Part shown: positions 52,429-60,760 of the stretch, piece by piece
Layout: each line of letters opens with the position of its first letter
Position numbering within the stretch: the first letter of the stretch is position 1
DNA from: Rhizobium mongolense USDA 1844
Lineage (GTDB): Bacteria; Pseudomonadota; Alphaproteobacteria; Rhizobiales; Rhizobiaceae
Length of the DNA: 64,000 nucleotides
Reading direction: 5' to 3'
Assembly (NCBI RefSeq): GCF_000419765.1
Contig: NZ_ATTQ01000009.1
Span: 186,001-250,000 of the forward strand
Notes under the pieces: model-generated
What the model saw: the letters and a program-made list of their open reading frames with translations, nothing else
What the model was told of the DNA's origin: nothing
Databases searched by the model: none
Made by a program: the position numbers and the translations under genes

Positions 52429-54570
52429 TCAAAGTCCATTCTGCTGAACAAAAAGCTCGACTTCTCCCTCGATTTCCTTTCGCGTGGCAGCGTTCAGTTT
52501 TTCACCCACCGAAGACTTGGTGCGTTCTGCCTCTTCGACCTTGAAACGAGTGGCGAGCGTTGCGTTGAAATATGCCTTTTGCAAATCCGGCTTTCCACGG
52601 CTAAAACTGCCCTCCTCGTAACCCTTGGCGAGTTCCAGATAGGCGTCCTCGAAGCCTCGGCGTGCTGACAGTTCCAGCAGGGCAAGTGCGCGATTGGCAT
52701 CGCGAGGAACGTTGCCTTCGCCCTTCACGAGAAGGCGTGCTGCGTAGAAGGGCGCATATTGGTTACCCATTTCCGTCGCGCGGATCATCAGATCATAGCC
52801 CCGCTTGACATCTTTCTTGACACCCAAGCCGCTGACATAGGCACGGCCGAGATTGGTCATGGCGTCGATCTGACCTGCATCAGCCGCCGCGGCATAGAGC
52901 CTCGTCGCCTCCACATCATCTTTCTTCACGCCGGTACCGCGACGGAAGCTGTCGCCGAGCGCCGTGATCGCATTCGACCAGCCGCTTGATGCTGCAAGTC
53001 TGTACCACAAAATCCCCTCTTCGGTATTTTGAGGCACGCCTTGACCGCGGATGTAAGCCGTTCCCACATTCGTCCTTGCTCTGAGATTTCCGAGCGGTGC
53101 CGCCTTCATGTAGAAGTCCAGGGCACGCTTGTAATCGACCTCGCGGCCGATACCGGCCCGGGCCATGTAACCGAGATTGACGAATGCGGCGCTGTATTGC
53201 TGCTGGCTGGCAAGTTCGTAGAAATGCTCCGCCCAGTCATAGCGTTTCGCTATTTCGAGGACGCGGGCTAACTGAAACTGCAGGCGTGGGTTGCTGGGGT
53301 CTGCAGCGAGCGCATAGCCGCAAGAGCGCAGCCCGTCGCGGACATTCACCAGCCCGTTCGTAACACCGGGTACCACGCGTTGAGGATCGTTGGGATCGGC
53401 TGCATATAGGTCGCAATCCGTAACGAGCGTCTTCATGCCGCTTTGTGTGTCGGGCATTTCGCGTGGCCAGATACGAAAAGTCTCGCTGACGGCGCGCTCG
53501 CCGGCCTGCTGAAAAATAAACTCCGCTCCAGCGGCTGCAGTAGCCTCATCGGACGGCGGCTCGGTGGAAATCGGGGTGGCGGCAAGTGCACCGCTGACAA
53601 ACAGCCCGCGCTTCTGCAACTCTGCAACCTGGAGACTGCTGCGTTTGAGCGCTTCGGCCGCAAGTTGGCTCTTCGGAAACACTTTGGCGAAACGTTCGAA
53701 ATCCGTTGGATCAGCGCTGTCTTGAATGAAATACCAGAGGACCTGGTCAATAGTCAGCTCGCCAGCGCCCCCCAGGACCTCGGGTGCTGGTTTCTCGGCG
53801 CCGCCCGGCTTTAGGACGAATTTGGTTTCGATCGAGCCTGTGATCCACGGTATCTGCGATCCGTTGGTGGCAAGGCGCACGTCTCCGCGCACTGTTCGGA
53901 ACGTGTCGTAGATGTCGAGGCCCGGCTGCTGAAGCGCATTGGCCAGCGCCAAAGAATAAGGGCTGTTCACTCCGGTGCCGTCATAAGCTACTTCGCCGGC
54001 GCCTGTGGCGAAGGCGATGAGAACCTGACCTGCGCCGGCCTCGATATTTGCCAAGCCCTGTCGCAGTCCCTTTTCCGAGGTGAGGGGGTTATTGCGGCAG
54101 GCGTCCAAAATGATCAGCTTGACGCCGACCGGGTCGTCCTTGACGATGTCAATGAGGTCATTGAGAACCATGGCGTCATCGATGACTTCCTTAGCCGATC
54201 CGGTTCGTACATCAACGGGTAGCAGCAGGCTTCGCCCTTCGTACTGCAGCGCGTGTCCCGCGTAGTAGAGGATAGCCAGATCAGCGCCGAGGAGATGGGT
54301 GCGGATCGCATTTTCGAGGTCGCCAGCGGCGGCTTTCTTGACGTCGTAGAAAAGCAGGACATCGAAACCAAGCTCCGTGAGTGTCGCGGCAATCAGCTTG
54401 GAATCGTTTTTCGGGTTAGCGAGAGGCGCAAATTCGTATTCGCCGTTCCCCACCACGATGGCGGCTTTCCGCTCCGCATAGGCCATCTGCGAGAATGCCG
54501 TTAAGAACAGCGCCAACAGCGGAAGCAAGAATATCCATTTCGGCCGAAAGTAGGAACTTCTTTGCGTCAT
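52429..54570 (-). CDS. Caspase-family (peptidase C14) protein with Sel1-like repeats
   Basis: A 713-residue exported or membrane-anchored protein. IFLLPLLALFLTAFSQMAYA is the signal. The caspase-like domain follows (AAIVVGNGEYEFAPLANPKND start), with catalytic His in LYYAGHALQY (about residue 101) and Cys in LILDACRNNP (about 158). A Cys-containing middle region and about five Sel1/TPR repeats follow (NLGYMARAGIGREVDYKRAL, GTAYIRGQGVPQNTEEGILWY). Such proteins are prokaryotic metacaspase-like peptidases; Sel1 repeats bind partners. I use ATG 54570; the longer reading from 54771 lacks a signal. It is divergent from vgrG. Confidence 0.9.
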   Translation of the reverse strand: MTQRSSYFRPKWIFLLPLLALFLTAFSQMAYAERKAAIVVGNGEYEFAPLANPKNDSKLIAATLTELGFDVLLFYDVKKAAAGDLENAIRTHLLGADLAILYYAGHALQYEGRSLLLPVDVRTGSAKEVIDDAMVLNDLIDIVKDDPVGVKLIILDACRNNPLTSEKGLRQGLANIEAGAGQVLIAFATGAGEVAYDGTGVNSPYSLALANALQQPGLDIYDTFRTVRGDVRLATNGSQIPWITGSIETKFVLKPGGAEKPAPEVLGGAGELTIDQVLWYFIQDSADPTDFERFAKVFPKSQLAAEALKRSSLQVAELQKRGLFVSGALAATPISTEPPSDEATAAAGAEFIFQQAGERAVSETFRIWPREMPDTQSGMKTLVTDCDLYAADPNDPQRVVPGVTNGLVNVRDGLRSCGYALAADPSNPRLQFQLARVLEIAKRYDWAEHFYELASQQQYSAAFVNLGYMARAGIGREVDYKRALDFYMKAAPLGNLRARTNVGTAYIRGQGVPQNTEEGILWYRLAASSGWSNAITALGDSFRRGTGVKKDDVEATRLYAAAADAGQIDAMTNLGRAYVSGLGVKKDVKRGYDLMIRATEMGNQYAPFYAARLLVKGEGNVPRDANRALALLELSARRGFEDAYLELAKGYEEGSFSRGKPDLQKAYFNATLATRFKVEEAERTKSSVGEKLNAATRKEIEGEVELFVQQNGL

Positions 54571-54858
54571 GGCAGGTAAGCCCAGGTTGTTGACTTCGTT
54601 GTCCTGATGAGCGGCAAGAATAATGCCTCCATAGTAATGCAATTTTTGCAACTTCGCATGGGGGAAAAGGATCGCAGCCGGGGAGAGTCGTTCCCAAAAT
54701 GGCTTTGCGTGTCCAGGCTGACGCATTTCTGAGGCCGGATCATTTGCCCGCAGAGGATAGACCCGGTGCAATAGCCATGCGTCTTTCGAGGTGGCGGGTC
54801 TTTATGGTAAGTTCATGATCCAGGACTGCCGGCGTCACGAGACAGGGGCACTCTCCGC

Positions 54859-57165
54859 ATGGACGAGCAACGCAACACAACCGTCCAGACGCCGCTTGGA
54901 CCAGCGACGCTGACCTTCACGCACCTTGTCGGCCATGACGAGATCAGCAGGTGTTTTGCCTTCACCGTCGGTTTCATCAGCCCCGACGCGAACGTCGACG
55001 CCCTGAGGCTTCTCGGAAAGCCAATTTCGGTTGAGGGGGAGGCCGGAGACCCGAAGCGCTGGTTCAGCGGGCTCGTTTCAGACTTTCGCCTGACCCGCAT
55101 CGAAGAAGGGTTTGCCTATTACGAGGCGGAGCTGCGGCCTTGGCTTTGGCTGCTGGGTAACACCACCGACTGTCGCATCTTCCAGAACATGAGTGTGGTG
55201 GAAATCGTCGAGCAGATATTTTCGAAATATAAGCCCGCCAAGTTCGAGAAGCGGCTGCAGGGTTCCTACGAGGCACGGGAATACTGCGTGCAGTATGACG
55301 AAACCGACCTGGACTTCGTGCAGCGGCTGCTCGAGCACGAAGGCATCATGTATTTCTTCGAGTATGGCGAGGGAGAACACACCCTCATTCTTGCCGATGC
55401 TATGAACAAGCTGAAGCCTGCGCCGGGTTATGCGACGGTCATGTTCCGTGCCGAAGGAGAACCACTGCGCCGAGACCAGGAATATATCACGGAGTGGGTG
55501 GCGACCAGTTCTGTCCACCCGGGAACCTATGCCCACACGGATTACGATTTCACCAAGCCCGGCGCCGACCTGATGGCGCAGTCGGCGCAGCCGTTTGCTC
55601 ACGCGGAATCGCAGGGCGAGCATTATCGCCATCCCGGCGCCCATCTAACAGTGGGACGCGGTGACACCGTCGCCGTGGTGCGGCGCGAGGAAATTCAGGC
55701 AGCGCATCAGCGCATCGCCGCCGCCGGCACCGTGCGGGGGCTCGCTTCGGGCTGCAACTTCAAACTGGAAAATTTCCCGCGCAAGGATCAGAACACGGAG
55801 TATGTCGTCCTGCGCGCCGACTACCGCCTGTTCGACCCAGGCTACCGCCCCGCCGTTTATGCGGGGGAAGAAAGCTTTCGCGCGACGCTCCAGGTCGCGC
55901 CGACTTCCGTTACTTACCGGCCGCCGCGCACCACGCGCCGGCCGATCATGCGAGGTCCGCAAACCGCGACGGTGGTGGGCCCTTCGGGCGAGGAAATCTT
56001 CACGGACAAATATGCACGGGTGAAGGTGCAGTTTCACTGGGACCGCCTCGGCAAGAAGGACCAGAACAGTTCCTGCTTCGTGCGGGTCTCGCAAACCTGG
56101 GCCGGTGGGGGCTGGGGCTTCATCCAGATTCCCCGCATCGGCCAGGAGGTGATCGTCGATTTCCTCGAGGGAGATCCCGACCGACCGATTATCACCGGCA
56201 GGGTCTATAACGGCAAGGAGATGCCTCCCTATGAACTGCCGGGAAATGCCACCCAGTCCGGGTTGAAGACGAATTCCTCGCCCGGCGGCGGAGGTTGGAA
56301 CGAACTGCGTTTCGAGGACAAGGCGGGATCGGAAGAGGTCTATTTCCAGGCGCAGAAGGACCACAACCTGCTGATCAAGAACGACCGCAGCAAGCTGGTC
56401 CAGCACGACCAAGCGGACCGCATCGACAACAATGCCAAGCACTCTGTCGGGGTGAACCTCGACGAGGACGTCGGCAACAACAAGACGACCAAAGTTGGCG
56501 TCGACCGCACCGTCAATATCGGCTCCAACGACACCGAGACGGTGGGTATCAACCGCTCCCTCACCGTCGGGGCTGACGAGACGATCGGCATCGGCGCGAA
56601 TTCCACCGAGACGATCGGCTCCAACCACACCCAGACAGTTGGCATCGTCCAGACGATCACCGTGGGTGCGGGCCGGATCGATACGGTCGGGGCCGCTGAA
56701 GCCCGAACAGTCGGGGCGGCACAGTTGAACACCATCGGCGCGTCGCGATCGGTCAGCGTCGGTATCAGCCAGAGCCATGACATCGGTACATCCGACAGCT
56801 GGGAGATCGGCACTAATCAAAGGGTCGAGATCGGCGGCGGACAGACGAGCGAAATCGGCAAGGGGCGCAGCGCGAAGATCGGCGAGGACGATGCAACCGA
56901 GATCGGAGGGGCCCGGGTGGTGAAGGTCGCCAAGGGCAGCGCGGTCGAGGTGGGTGAGGACGGGGTGATCAAGATTGGAGAGGATCTGCTGATCGAAGCC
57001 GGCGACTCGATCGTCATCAAGTGCGGCTCGGCGGCCATTACAATGAAGAAGGACGGTACGATCTCGATCGAAGGCAAGGATATTTCGGTGAACGCCACGG
57101 GCAAGTTCAACGGCAAGGCGTCCGGTGAGGTCGTTTGGAAGGGCAGCAAGATCAGTCATAATTGA
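54859..57165 (+). CDS. vgrG: Type VI secretion system spike protein VgrG
   Basis: A 768-residue trimeric spike protein. The gp27-like base (residues about 8-330) has the family sign SEREYCVQY-like EAREYCVQYDETDLDFVQRLLEHEGI and YFFEYGEGEHTL. The gp5-type OB domain follows (about 360-460: DKYARVKVQFHWDRLG and WGFIQIPRIGQEVIVDFLEGDPD). Then comes a long needle of eight-residue repeats with Gly (VGVDRTVNIGSND, TIGSNHTQ) at about 535-720, and a C-terminal GKDISVNATGKFNG block. It punctures the target and carries effectors. It starts 288 bases from the caspase-like gene. Confidence 0.96.
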   Translation: MDEQRNTTVQTPLGPATLTFTHLVGHDEISRCFAFTVGFISPDANVDALRLLGKPISVEGEAGDPKRWFSGLVSDFRLTRIEEGFAYYEAELRPWLWLLGNTTDCRIFQNMSVVEIVEQIFSKYKPAKFEKRLQGSYEAREYCVQYDETDLDFVQRLLEHEGIMYFFEYGEGEHTLILADAMNKLKPAPGYATVMFRAEGEPLRRDQEYITEWVATSSVHPGTYAHTDYDFTKPGADLMAQSAQPFAHAESQGEHYRHPGAHLTVGRGDTVAVVRREEIQAAHQRIAAAGTVRGLASGCNFKLENFPRKDQNTEYVVLRADYRLFDPGYRPAVYAGEESFRATLQVAPTSVTYRPPRTTRRPIMRGPQTATVVGPSGEEIFTDKYARVKVQFHWDRLGKKDQNSSCFVRVSQTWAGGGWGFIQIPRIGQEVIVDFLEGDPDRPIITGRVYNGKEMPPYELPGNATQSGLKTNSSPGGGGWNELRFEDKAGSEEVYFQAQKDHNLLIKNDRSKLVQHDQADRIDNNAKHSVGVNLDEDVGNNKTTKVGVDRTVNIGSNDTETVGINRSLTVGADETIGIGANSTETIGSNHTQTVGIVQTITVGAGRIDTVGAAEARTVGAAQLNTIGASRSVSVGISQSHDIGTSDSWEIGTNQRVEIGGGQTSEIGKGRSAKIGEDDATEIGGARVVKVAKGSAVEVGEDGVIKIGEDLLIEAGDSIVIKCGSAAITMKKDGTISIEGKDISVNATGKFNGKASGEVVWKGSKISHN

Positions 57166-57176
57166 GGGGTTTTCAG

Positions 57177-57602
57177 ATGTTCGACACCCGGGAACGTATC
57201 GAAGGAGTGGTGATCGGCGTGTTGCTGGGTTTCGACGCAGGTGCGCCACTGGTGGTCTTTCCCGGCAACCCCCGTGATACTGCATTGCCCGCACGAAGCT
57301 TAGCCGACCTCACATCAGCAATGATCGGTGCCGAGGTCGCGCTGCTCTTCGAGGGTGGAGACGCGACGCGACCGCTGATCGTCGGCCGAATTGTGGAGCC
57401 GGCGCGCAAGTCGTCGACGCCAAATGTCATTCGTGATGGAGAGCGCGTGCGGATCACTGGAGAGGAGCGCATCGAGCTTCGTTGCGGCAAGGCGACAATC
57501 ATCATGGAAAAGGACGGCCACATCACCATCCGCGGCACCTATGTGACAAGCCACGCCAGCGCCGCAAACCGCATTCGTGGCGGATCGGTGAACCTCAACT
57601 GA
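57177..57602 (+). CDS. DUF6484 domain-containing protein (T6SS-associated)
   Basis: A 141-residue cytoplasmic protein. It has an N-terminal OB-like half (RIEGVVIGVLLGFDAGAPLV and GAEVALLFEGGDATRPLIVG) and a C-terminal beta-rich half (ERIELRCGKATIIMEKDGHI). This architecture resembles the VgrG tip and is found next to VgrG genes, so a role in effector loading is likely. It starts 11 bases after vgrG and its stop overlaps the next start. Confidence 0.8.
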   Translation: MFDTRERIEGVVIGVLLGFDAGAPLVVFPGNPRDTALPARSLADLTSAMIGAEVALLFEGGDATRPLIVGRIVEPARKSSTPNVIRDGERVRITGEERIELRCGKATIIMEKDGHITIRGTYVTSHASAANRIRGGSVNLN

Positions 57603-57955
57603 TGCCCACTGTGCCTGTTCTTCGCGAAATCGTCCGCCAGCACGCCGAGCAGGCCGCTTTCCTGTGGACGGTCTACGACTACCACTTGCTCCATCCGGAC
57701 GAGAACCCCGACATGGATGAGGAGCGGCTTGCGCGCTTGGTCGAGCGGCTCGAGGCGCATCTCGACGGGCTCCGAGTGGCGGGAGAGGCCGGGCTGGAGA
57801 TCGCGAAGGAGCGGTACGCTGAGTTTCCGGAGGCGGGGGAGTTGTTCGTGGTGAGGATGCTGTCGGTGAAGGCGCCGCCGCGAGTCGTCGATCTCGACCT
57901 CGCGAAGGTCCGGGCCGTCCTGACGCAAATGACGAGTTCCCGAGAGGCTTCATAA
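57602..57955 (+). CDS. TIGR02270-family T6SS-associated protein, N-terminal fragment
   Basis: A 117-residue protein matching the start of the TIGR02270 family: VLREIVRQHAEQAAFLW at the N-terminus, then LVERLEAHLDGLRVAGEAGLEIAKE. Family members are about 400 residues long with HEAT-type repeats. This one stops after VDLDLAKVRAVLTQM, so only the first quarter remains. Its end abuts the beta-propeller-like gene by 20 bases, which suggests truncation by recombination at the cassette border. Confidence 0.75.
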   Translation: MPTVPVLREIVRQHAEQAAFLWTVYDYHLLHPDENPDMDEERLARLVERLEAHLDGLRVAGEAGLEIAKERYAEFPEAGELFVVRMLSVKAPPRVVDLDLAKVRAVLTQMTSSREAS

Positions 57956-57975
57956 CTTGCGCAGGTCGCAACGCG

Positions 57976-58890
57976 TCAGATTTCGACGGTCACGAACCCC
58001 CAGCCGTCGGAGCTGTGGCGCAGTTCTACAGCCGTCCACGCCTTGCCGTCAAAGAAGGCGACTTGCGGACCGCTTGTTACCGCCATTTTTTTCCGGCTGG
58101 CAGTCATGTAGTAGGCAAAATCTAGGTCTTTGGACAATCTGAGCCGCGTCCTCTCCTGTTTGAAAACGCCGGTCTCGTCATCGCCCCAGTAACGTTTCCC
58201 CTGAAACTCGCAGATCGTCTGAAACATGCTGTCCGGGACGTCGAAGTCGTAACGCTCCTCGTCCTGAAGGCGAAAGCAGGTCCCTTCGGCTCCGCCGACA
58301 TAGATCGCTCCGTCCGAACCGACCGATACCGCGCGCAATTCGTTCTCAACGCCGGCGTCGACGGTGTGCCAGCGTGAGCCGTCGAATCTCGCCATGGCTC
58401 CGAGGTCTCCCACCGCATAGATGCGGTCGGCCGAAAGGCCATGCATATCGTTCAGCCGCTGCTCCGTCGGCATGTCGAAGTGTGTCCAGCGTGCGCCGTC
58501 ATATCTGTAGGCATTTCCTTCCGTGCCGAACAAAAAGACATTCCGGCGTCCCAGCCCCCAGACGCGAAGCATCATGCTGTCTGCAAACTTGTTACTTGTC
58601 CAAGCGGAGTTGTGGCATTCATGGACGGCACCGGCTGCGTCCAGAACAAAATAGTCCTGCGGAGAGGCGACATACAACGATAGCGGGAATTCATTGAAGG
58701 CATGCAGTAACTCGAAACTCGGCAAACGCTCGGAGTCAATTTCGTATATAGCTGCCTCGTTTATCGTCATGTCCTGGTCGCTGAAATGGTAGAGGACACG
58801 GCACTTCCCGTCTTCGCCTTGCCAAGCCTGGATCGCTTCCACGTGCGCGTCATCAGGTGCGACAACCAAACTATTCGTGCTTCTCGTCAT
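57976..58890 (-). CDS. Beta-propeller-like protein, candidate T6SS immunity or accessory protein
   Basis: A 304-residue protein without signal peptide. It has five or six repeated blades with a W/G-rich pattern: NVFLFGTEGNAYRYDGARW, RIYAVGDLGAMARFDGSRW and AIYVGGAEGTCFRL, spaced about 42 residues. No catalytic motif. It lies between vgrG and the DUF4150 effector, separated from the latter only by an IS110 remnant, so it may be the cognate immunity protein (inference). TTGGAGGCTACC precedes the ATG at 58890. Confidence 0.75.
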   Translation of the reverse strand: MTRSTNSLVVAPDDAHVEAIQAWQGEDGKCRVLYHFSDQDMTINEAAIYEIDSERLPSFELLHAFNEFPLSLYVASPQDYFVLDAAGAVHECHNSAWTSNKFADSMMLRVWGLGRRNVFLFGTEGNAYRYDGARWTHFDMPTEQRLNDMHGLSADRIYAVGDLGAMARFDGSRWHTVDAGVENELRAVSVGSDGAIYVGGAEGTCFRLQDEERYDFDVPDSMFQTICEFQGKRYWGDDETGVFKQERTRLRLSKDLDFAYYMTASRKKMAVTSGPQVAFFDGKAWTAVELRHSSDGWGFVTVEI

Positions 58891-58911
58891 GGTAGCCTCC
58901 AATGAAAGAAC

Positions 58912-59622
58912 TCAGGGGGTAAAAACGGCTCCATTTGGCGGCTTTTCCTTGGGTTCGGTTGTGTTTTGACCGGCATTGGCCTTGGTCATCGTCCGGATCG
59001 TTGTCTCCGACTGCTTGATCCGCACATCGATGTCGCCGATGAAGGCAAGGCCTCGGTCGATCTGGATACGGTCGATCTCCGGTACGTTCATCTGAGCCAG
59101 CTGAACACGGCCGGCCTTGCCGAACAGATCGCCGAGTTTCTTCAATTGCGCCGTCTGCTCCGGATAGCGATTGAAGACCGTCACGATGCGGTTCTTGGTC
59201 GTCGTTCGCAGCCGCACATAAAACATCCGCTCGCGAAGAGCGATGCGCAGTTCTCTTGCTCGTTCGCCAGGAGCCCGCGCTTCCGGCACCAGGTCGGCCC
59301 GGAGCAGATGCGCCAGCACGGTGGCGTCGATCTTGTCGGTCTTGATCTTGGCGTCAGCGATCGCCTTGACCTTCAACGGATGGGCGGGAACGACATCATC
59401 ACAAATGTCGTCGAGCCGGTCGTAGATCACCATCCAGTTGCGGGTGGCCTCGACAACCGCATGCGAATTCTCCCGATAGCGTTCGAGGAACCCACCCAGC
59501 GACTGCCGGTCGTTCTTGATCCGGCCGGATCTCAGCGTCTTGCCGCTGCTGTCCTGGACCACCAAGCAGCTATAGGATTTGGAGTAGTCGGCGCCGATAT
59601 GGTAATCATAAGAGGCGGTCAT
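58912..59622 (-). mobile_element. IS110-family transposase, 3-prime truncated remnant
   Basis: A 236-residue frame with the N-terminal DEDD catalytic domain of IS110/IS1111 transposases: MTASYDYHIGADYSKSYSCL, KNDRQSLGGFLERY, VEATRNWMVIYDRL and KTDKIDATVLAHLLRADLVP. The family needs a C-terminal Ser-containing Transposase_20 domain. Here the sequence breaks off after TIRTMTKANA and ends in an unrelated PKEKPPNGAVFTP tail, so the element is inactive. It lies between the effector gene and the beta-propeller gene. Confidence 0.85.
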
Positions 59623-59776
59623 GCCTCCAACTCCGTTATTGAGATCTGCAGAACCCCAATAAGGTAAGGCGGCGAAGCGTGACTGTCCCTCCATCATATC
59701 CATCTCATTCGATCCGTGCATCCGTTCTCTCAGTAGGCGCGGCCTCTTTCATGCCACCTCCTCAAAAGTCATTTGC

Positions 59777-60760
59777 TCAGCGGATTTTCAATGCGCGTAC
59801 TTCGGCCTGCGTTATCTTATTGTCGCTACGACGGGTTTCGTTAATCTTGGCAGTCAGATGCCGGATAAATATGAGCTCCAGGCATTTCATGATCTGCTCC
59901 GCCTTCTCCTTCTGCGCTTTGGTGCCTGAACTGAGTCCCTTGGTCGGTCCGTGATTGTCGACGACTGCTTTGCAGCATTCCTTCAGCGCCTCATCTATGG
60001 TCGGGACCGTTTTGCGACTGGCGAGGAAGTTGCGAACCTGAGCCGTCTTGCCGTGATGAGGGGTTCCGACCTTCGGCCAGTTCGCCTTGTCTACGCCTTT
60101 CTTCCGCTTGCGAGCAACCATGCAGATGCATGGCGCCGACCCTTCGTCATAATTCTTGAACCGCGCCACCGTGCCGGCGACACCGCCACGCATCGATTCT
60201 TTCTGCATGAACTGGTTTTCCATGAAGTGCTCTGACTCCATTGTATCTTTTGGGCAGTCATTCTTGTCGTGGGGGGTGGTGCTGAGGCCGAACTTCTGGA
60301 GCAACTTGACGCAGTTGTCGGGCGTCAGAACCATCTTCCCGATCTTTGGATATGGTCCCGTGTTCGAACCTGGCGAAGAATGATTGTTGGTTGAGAGGTC
60401 GGAGAACCGGCTCACCGGTTCTCCGTCCGCCTTTACATTGCCGGACCAGGCCCGCGCATATTCCTTTCCGGTGTTGGCCGAGGTGATAATTCCTTTCTTG
60501 GCAGCACAGCCCGCCTCGGTTCCACTCGTCCTCGTGTAGTAGGACTTGTTCTTCTGTGTGATCGTTTGGCCACCGATCTTGACGGTGCCGGTGCCGTTGT
60601 CAGTGTCGGAGTCGAAGCCGAACGAAGGATAGGGAACGGGCACGCCGGGCGGCGTTGCCGGATTCTCGGGCGGCGTGAAACACACATCAGGAAAGGCCGC
60701 TATGACCTTGTTGGACTGTGCCTTGCAGGCGATCTCGAGCCCGTTGGCGTAGACGGTCAT
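59777..60760 (-). CDS. T6SS effector with DUF4150 (PAAR-like) domain and C-terminal toxin-like region
   Basis: A 327-residue protein. Residues 1 to about 110 are a DUF4150 PAAR-like tip domain (MTVYANGLEIACKAQSNKVI, PDVCFTPPENPATPPGVPVPY). The C-terminal 200 residues hold a candidate toxin domain with SEHFMENQFMQKES, CICMVARKRKK, VGTPHHGKTAQVRNF and CCKAVVDNHGP, rich in His, Cys and Lys. I recognise no named toxin family. Context is strong: a DUF2169 adaptor gene lies two genes upstream in the same operon, and DUF2169 proteins load such effectors in Agrobacterium. Its start overlaps the upstream stop (ATGA). Confidence 0.85.
   Translation of the reverse strand: MTVYANGLEIACKAQSNKVIAAFPDVCFTPPENPATPPGVPVPYPSFGFDSDTDNGTGTVKIGGQTITQKNKSYYTRTSGTEAGCAAKKGIITSANTGKEYARAWSGNVKADGEPVSRFSDLSTNNHSSPGSNTGPYPKIGKMVLTPDNCVKLLQKFGLSTTPHDKNDCPKDTMESEHFMENQFMQKESMRGGVAGTVARFKNYDEGSAPCICMVARKRKKGVDKANWPKVGTPHHGKTAQVRNFLASRKTVPTIDEALKECCKAVVDNHGPTKGLSSGTKAQKEKAEQIMKCLELIFIRHLTAKINETRRSDNKITQAEVRALKIR

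Noticed and set aside
56440..57020. CRISPR-like or satellite repeat
   Set aside because: The repetition is protein-level (eight-residue VgrG repeats) and the DNA units are not identical or spaced like a CRISPR array.
55645..57294. Long 549-residue minus-strand ORF opposite vgrG
   Set aside because: It is the antisense shadow of the repetitive VgrG needle, Asp/Leu/Arg-rich with no domain.
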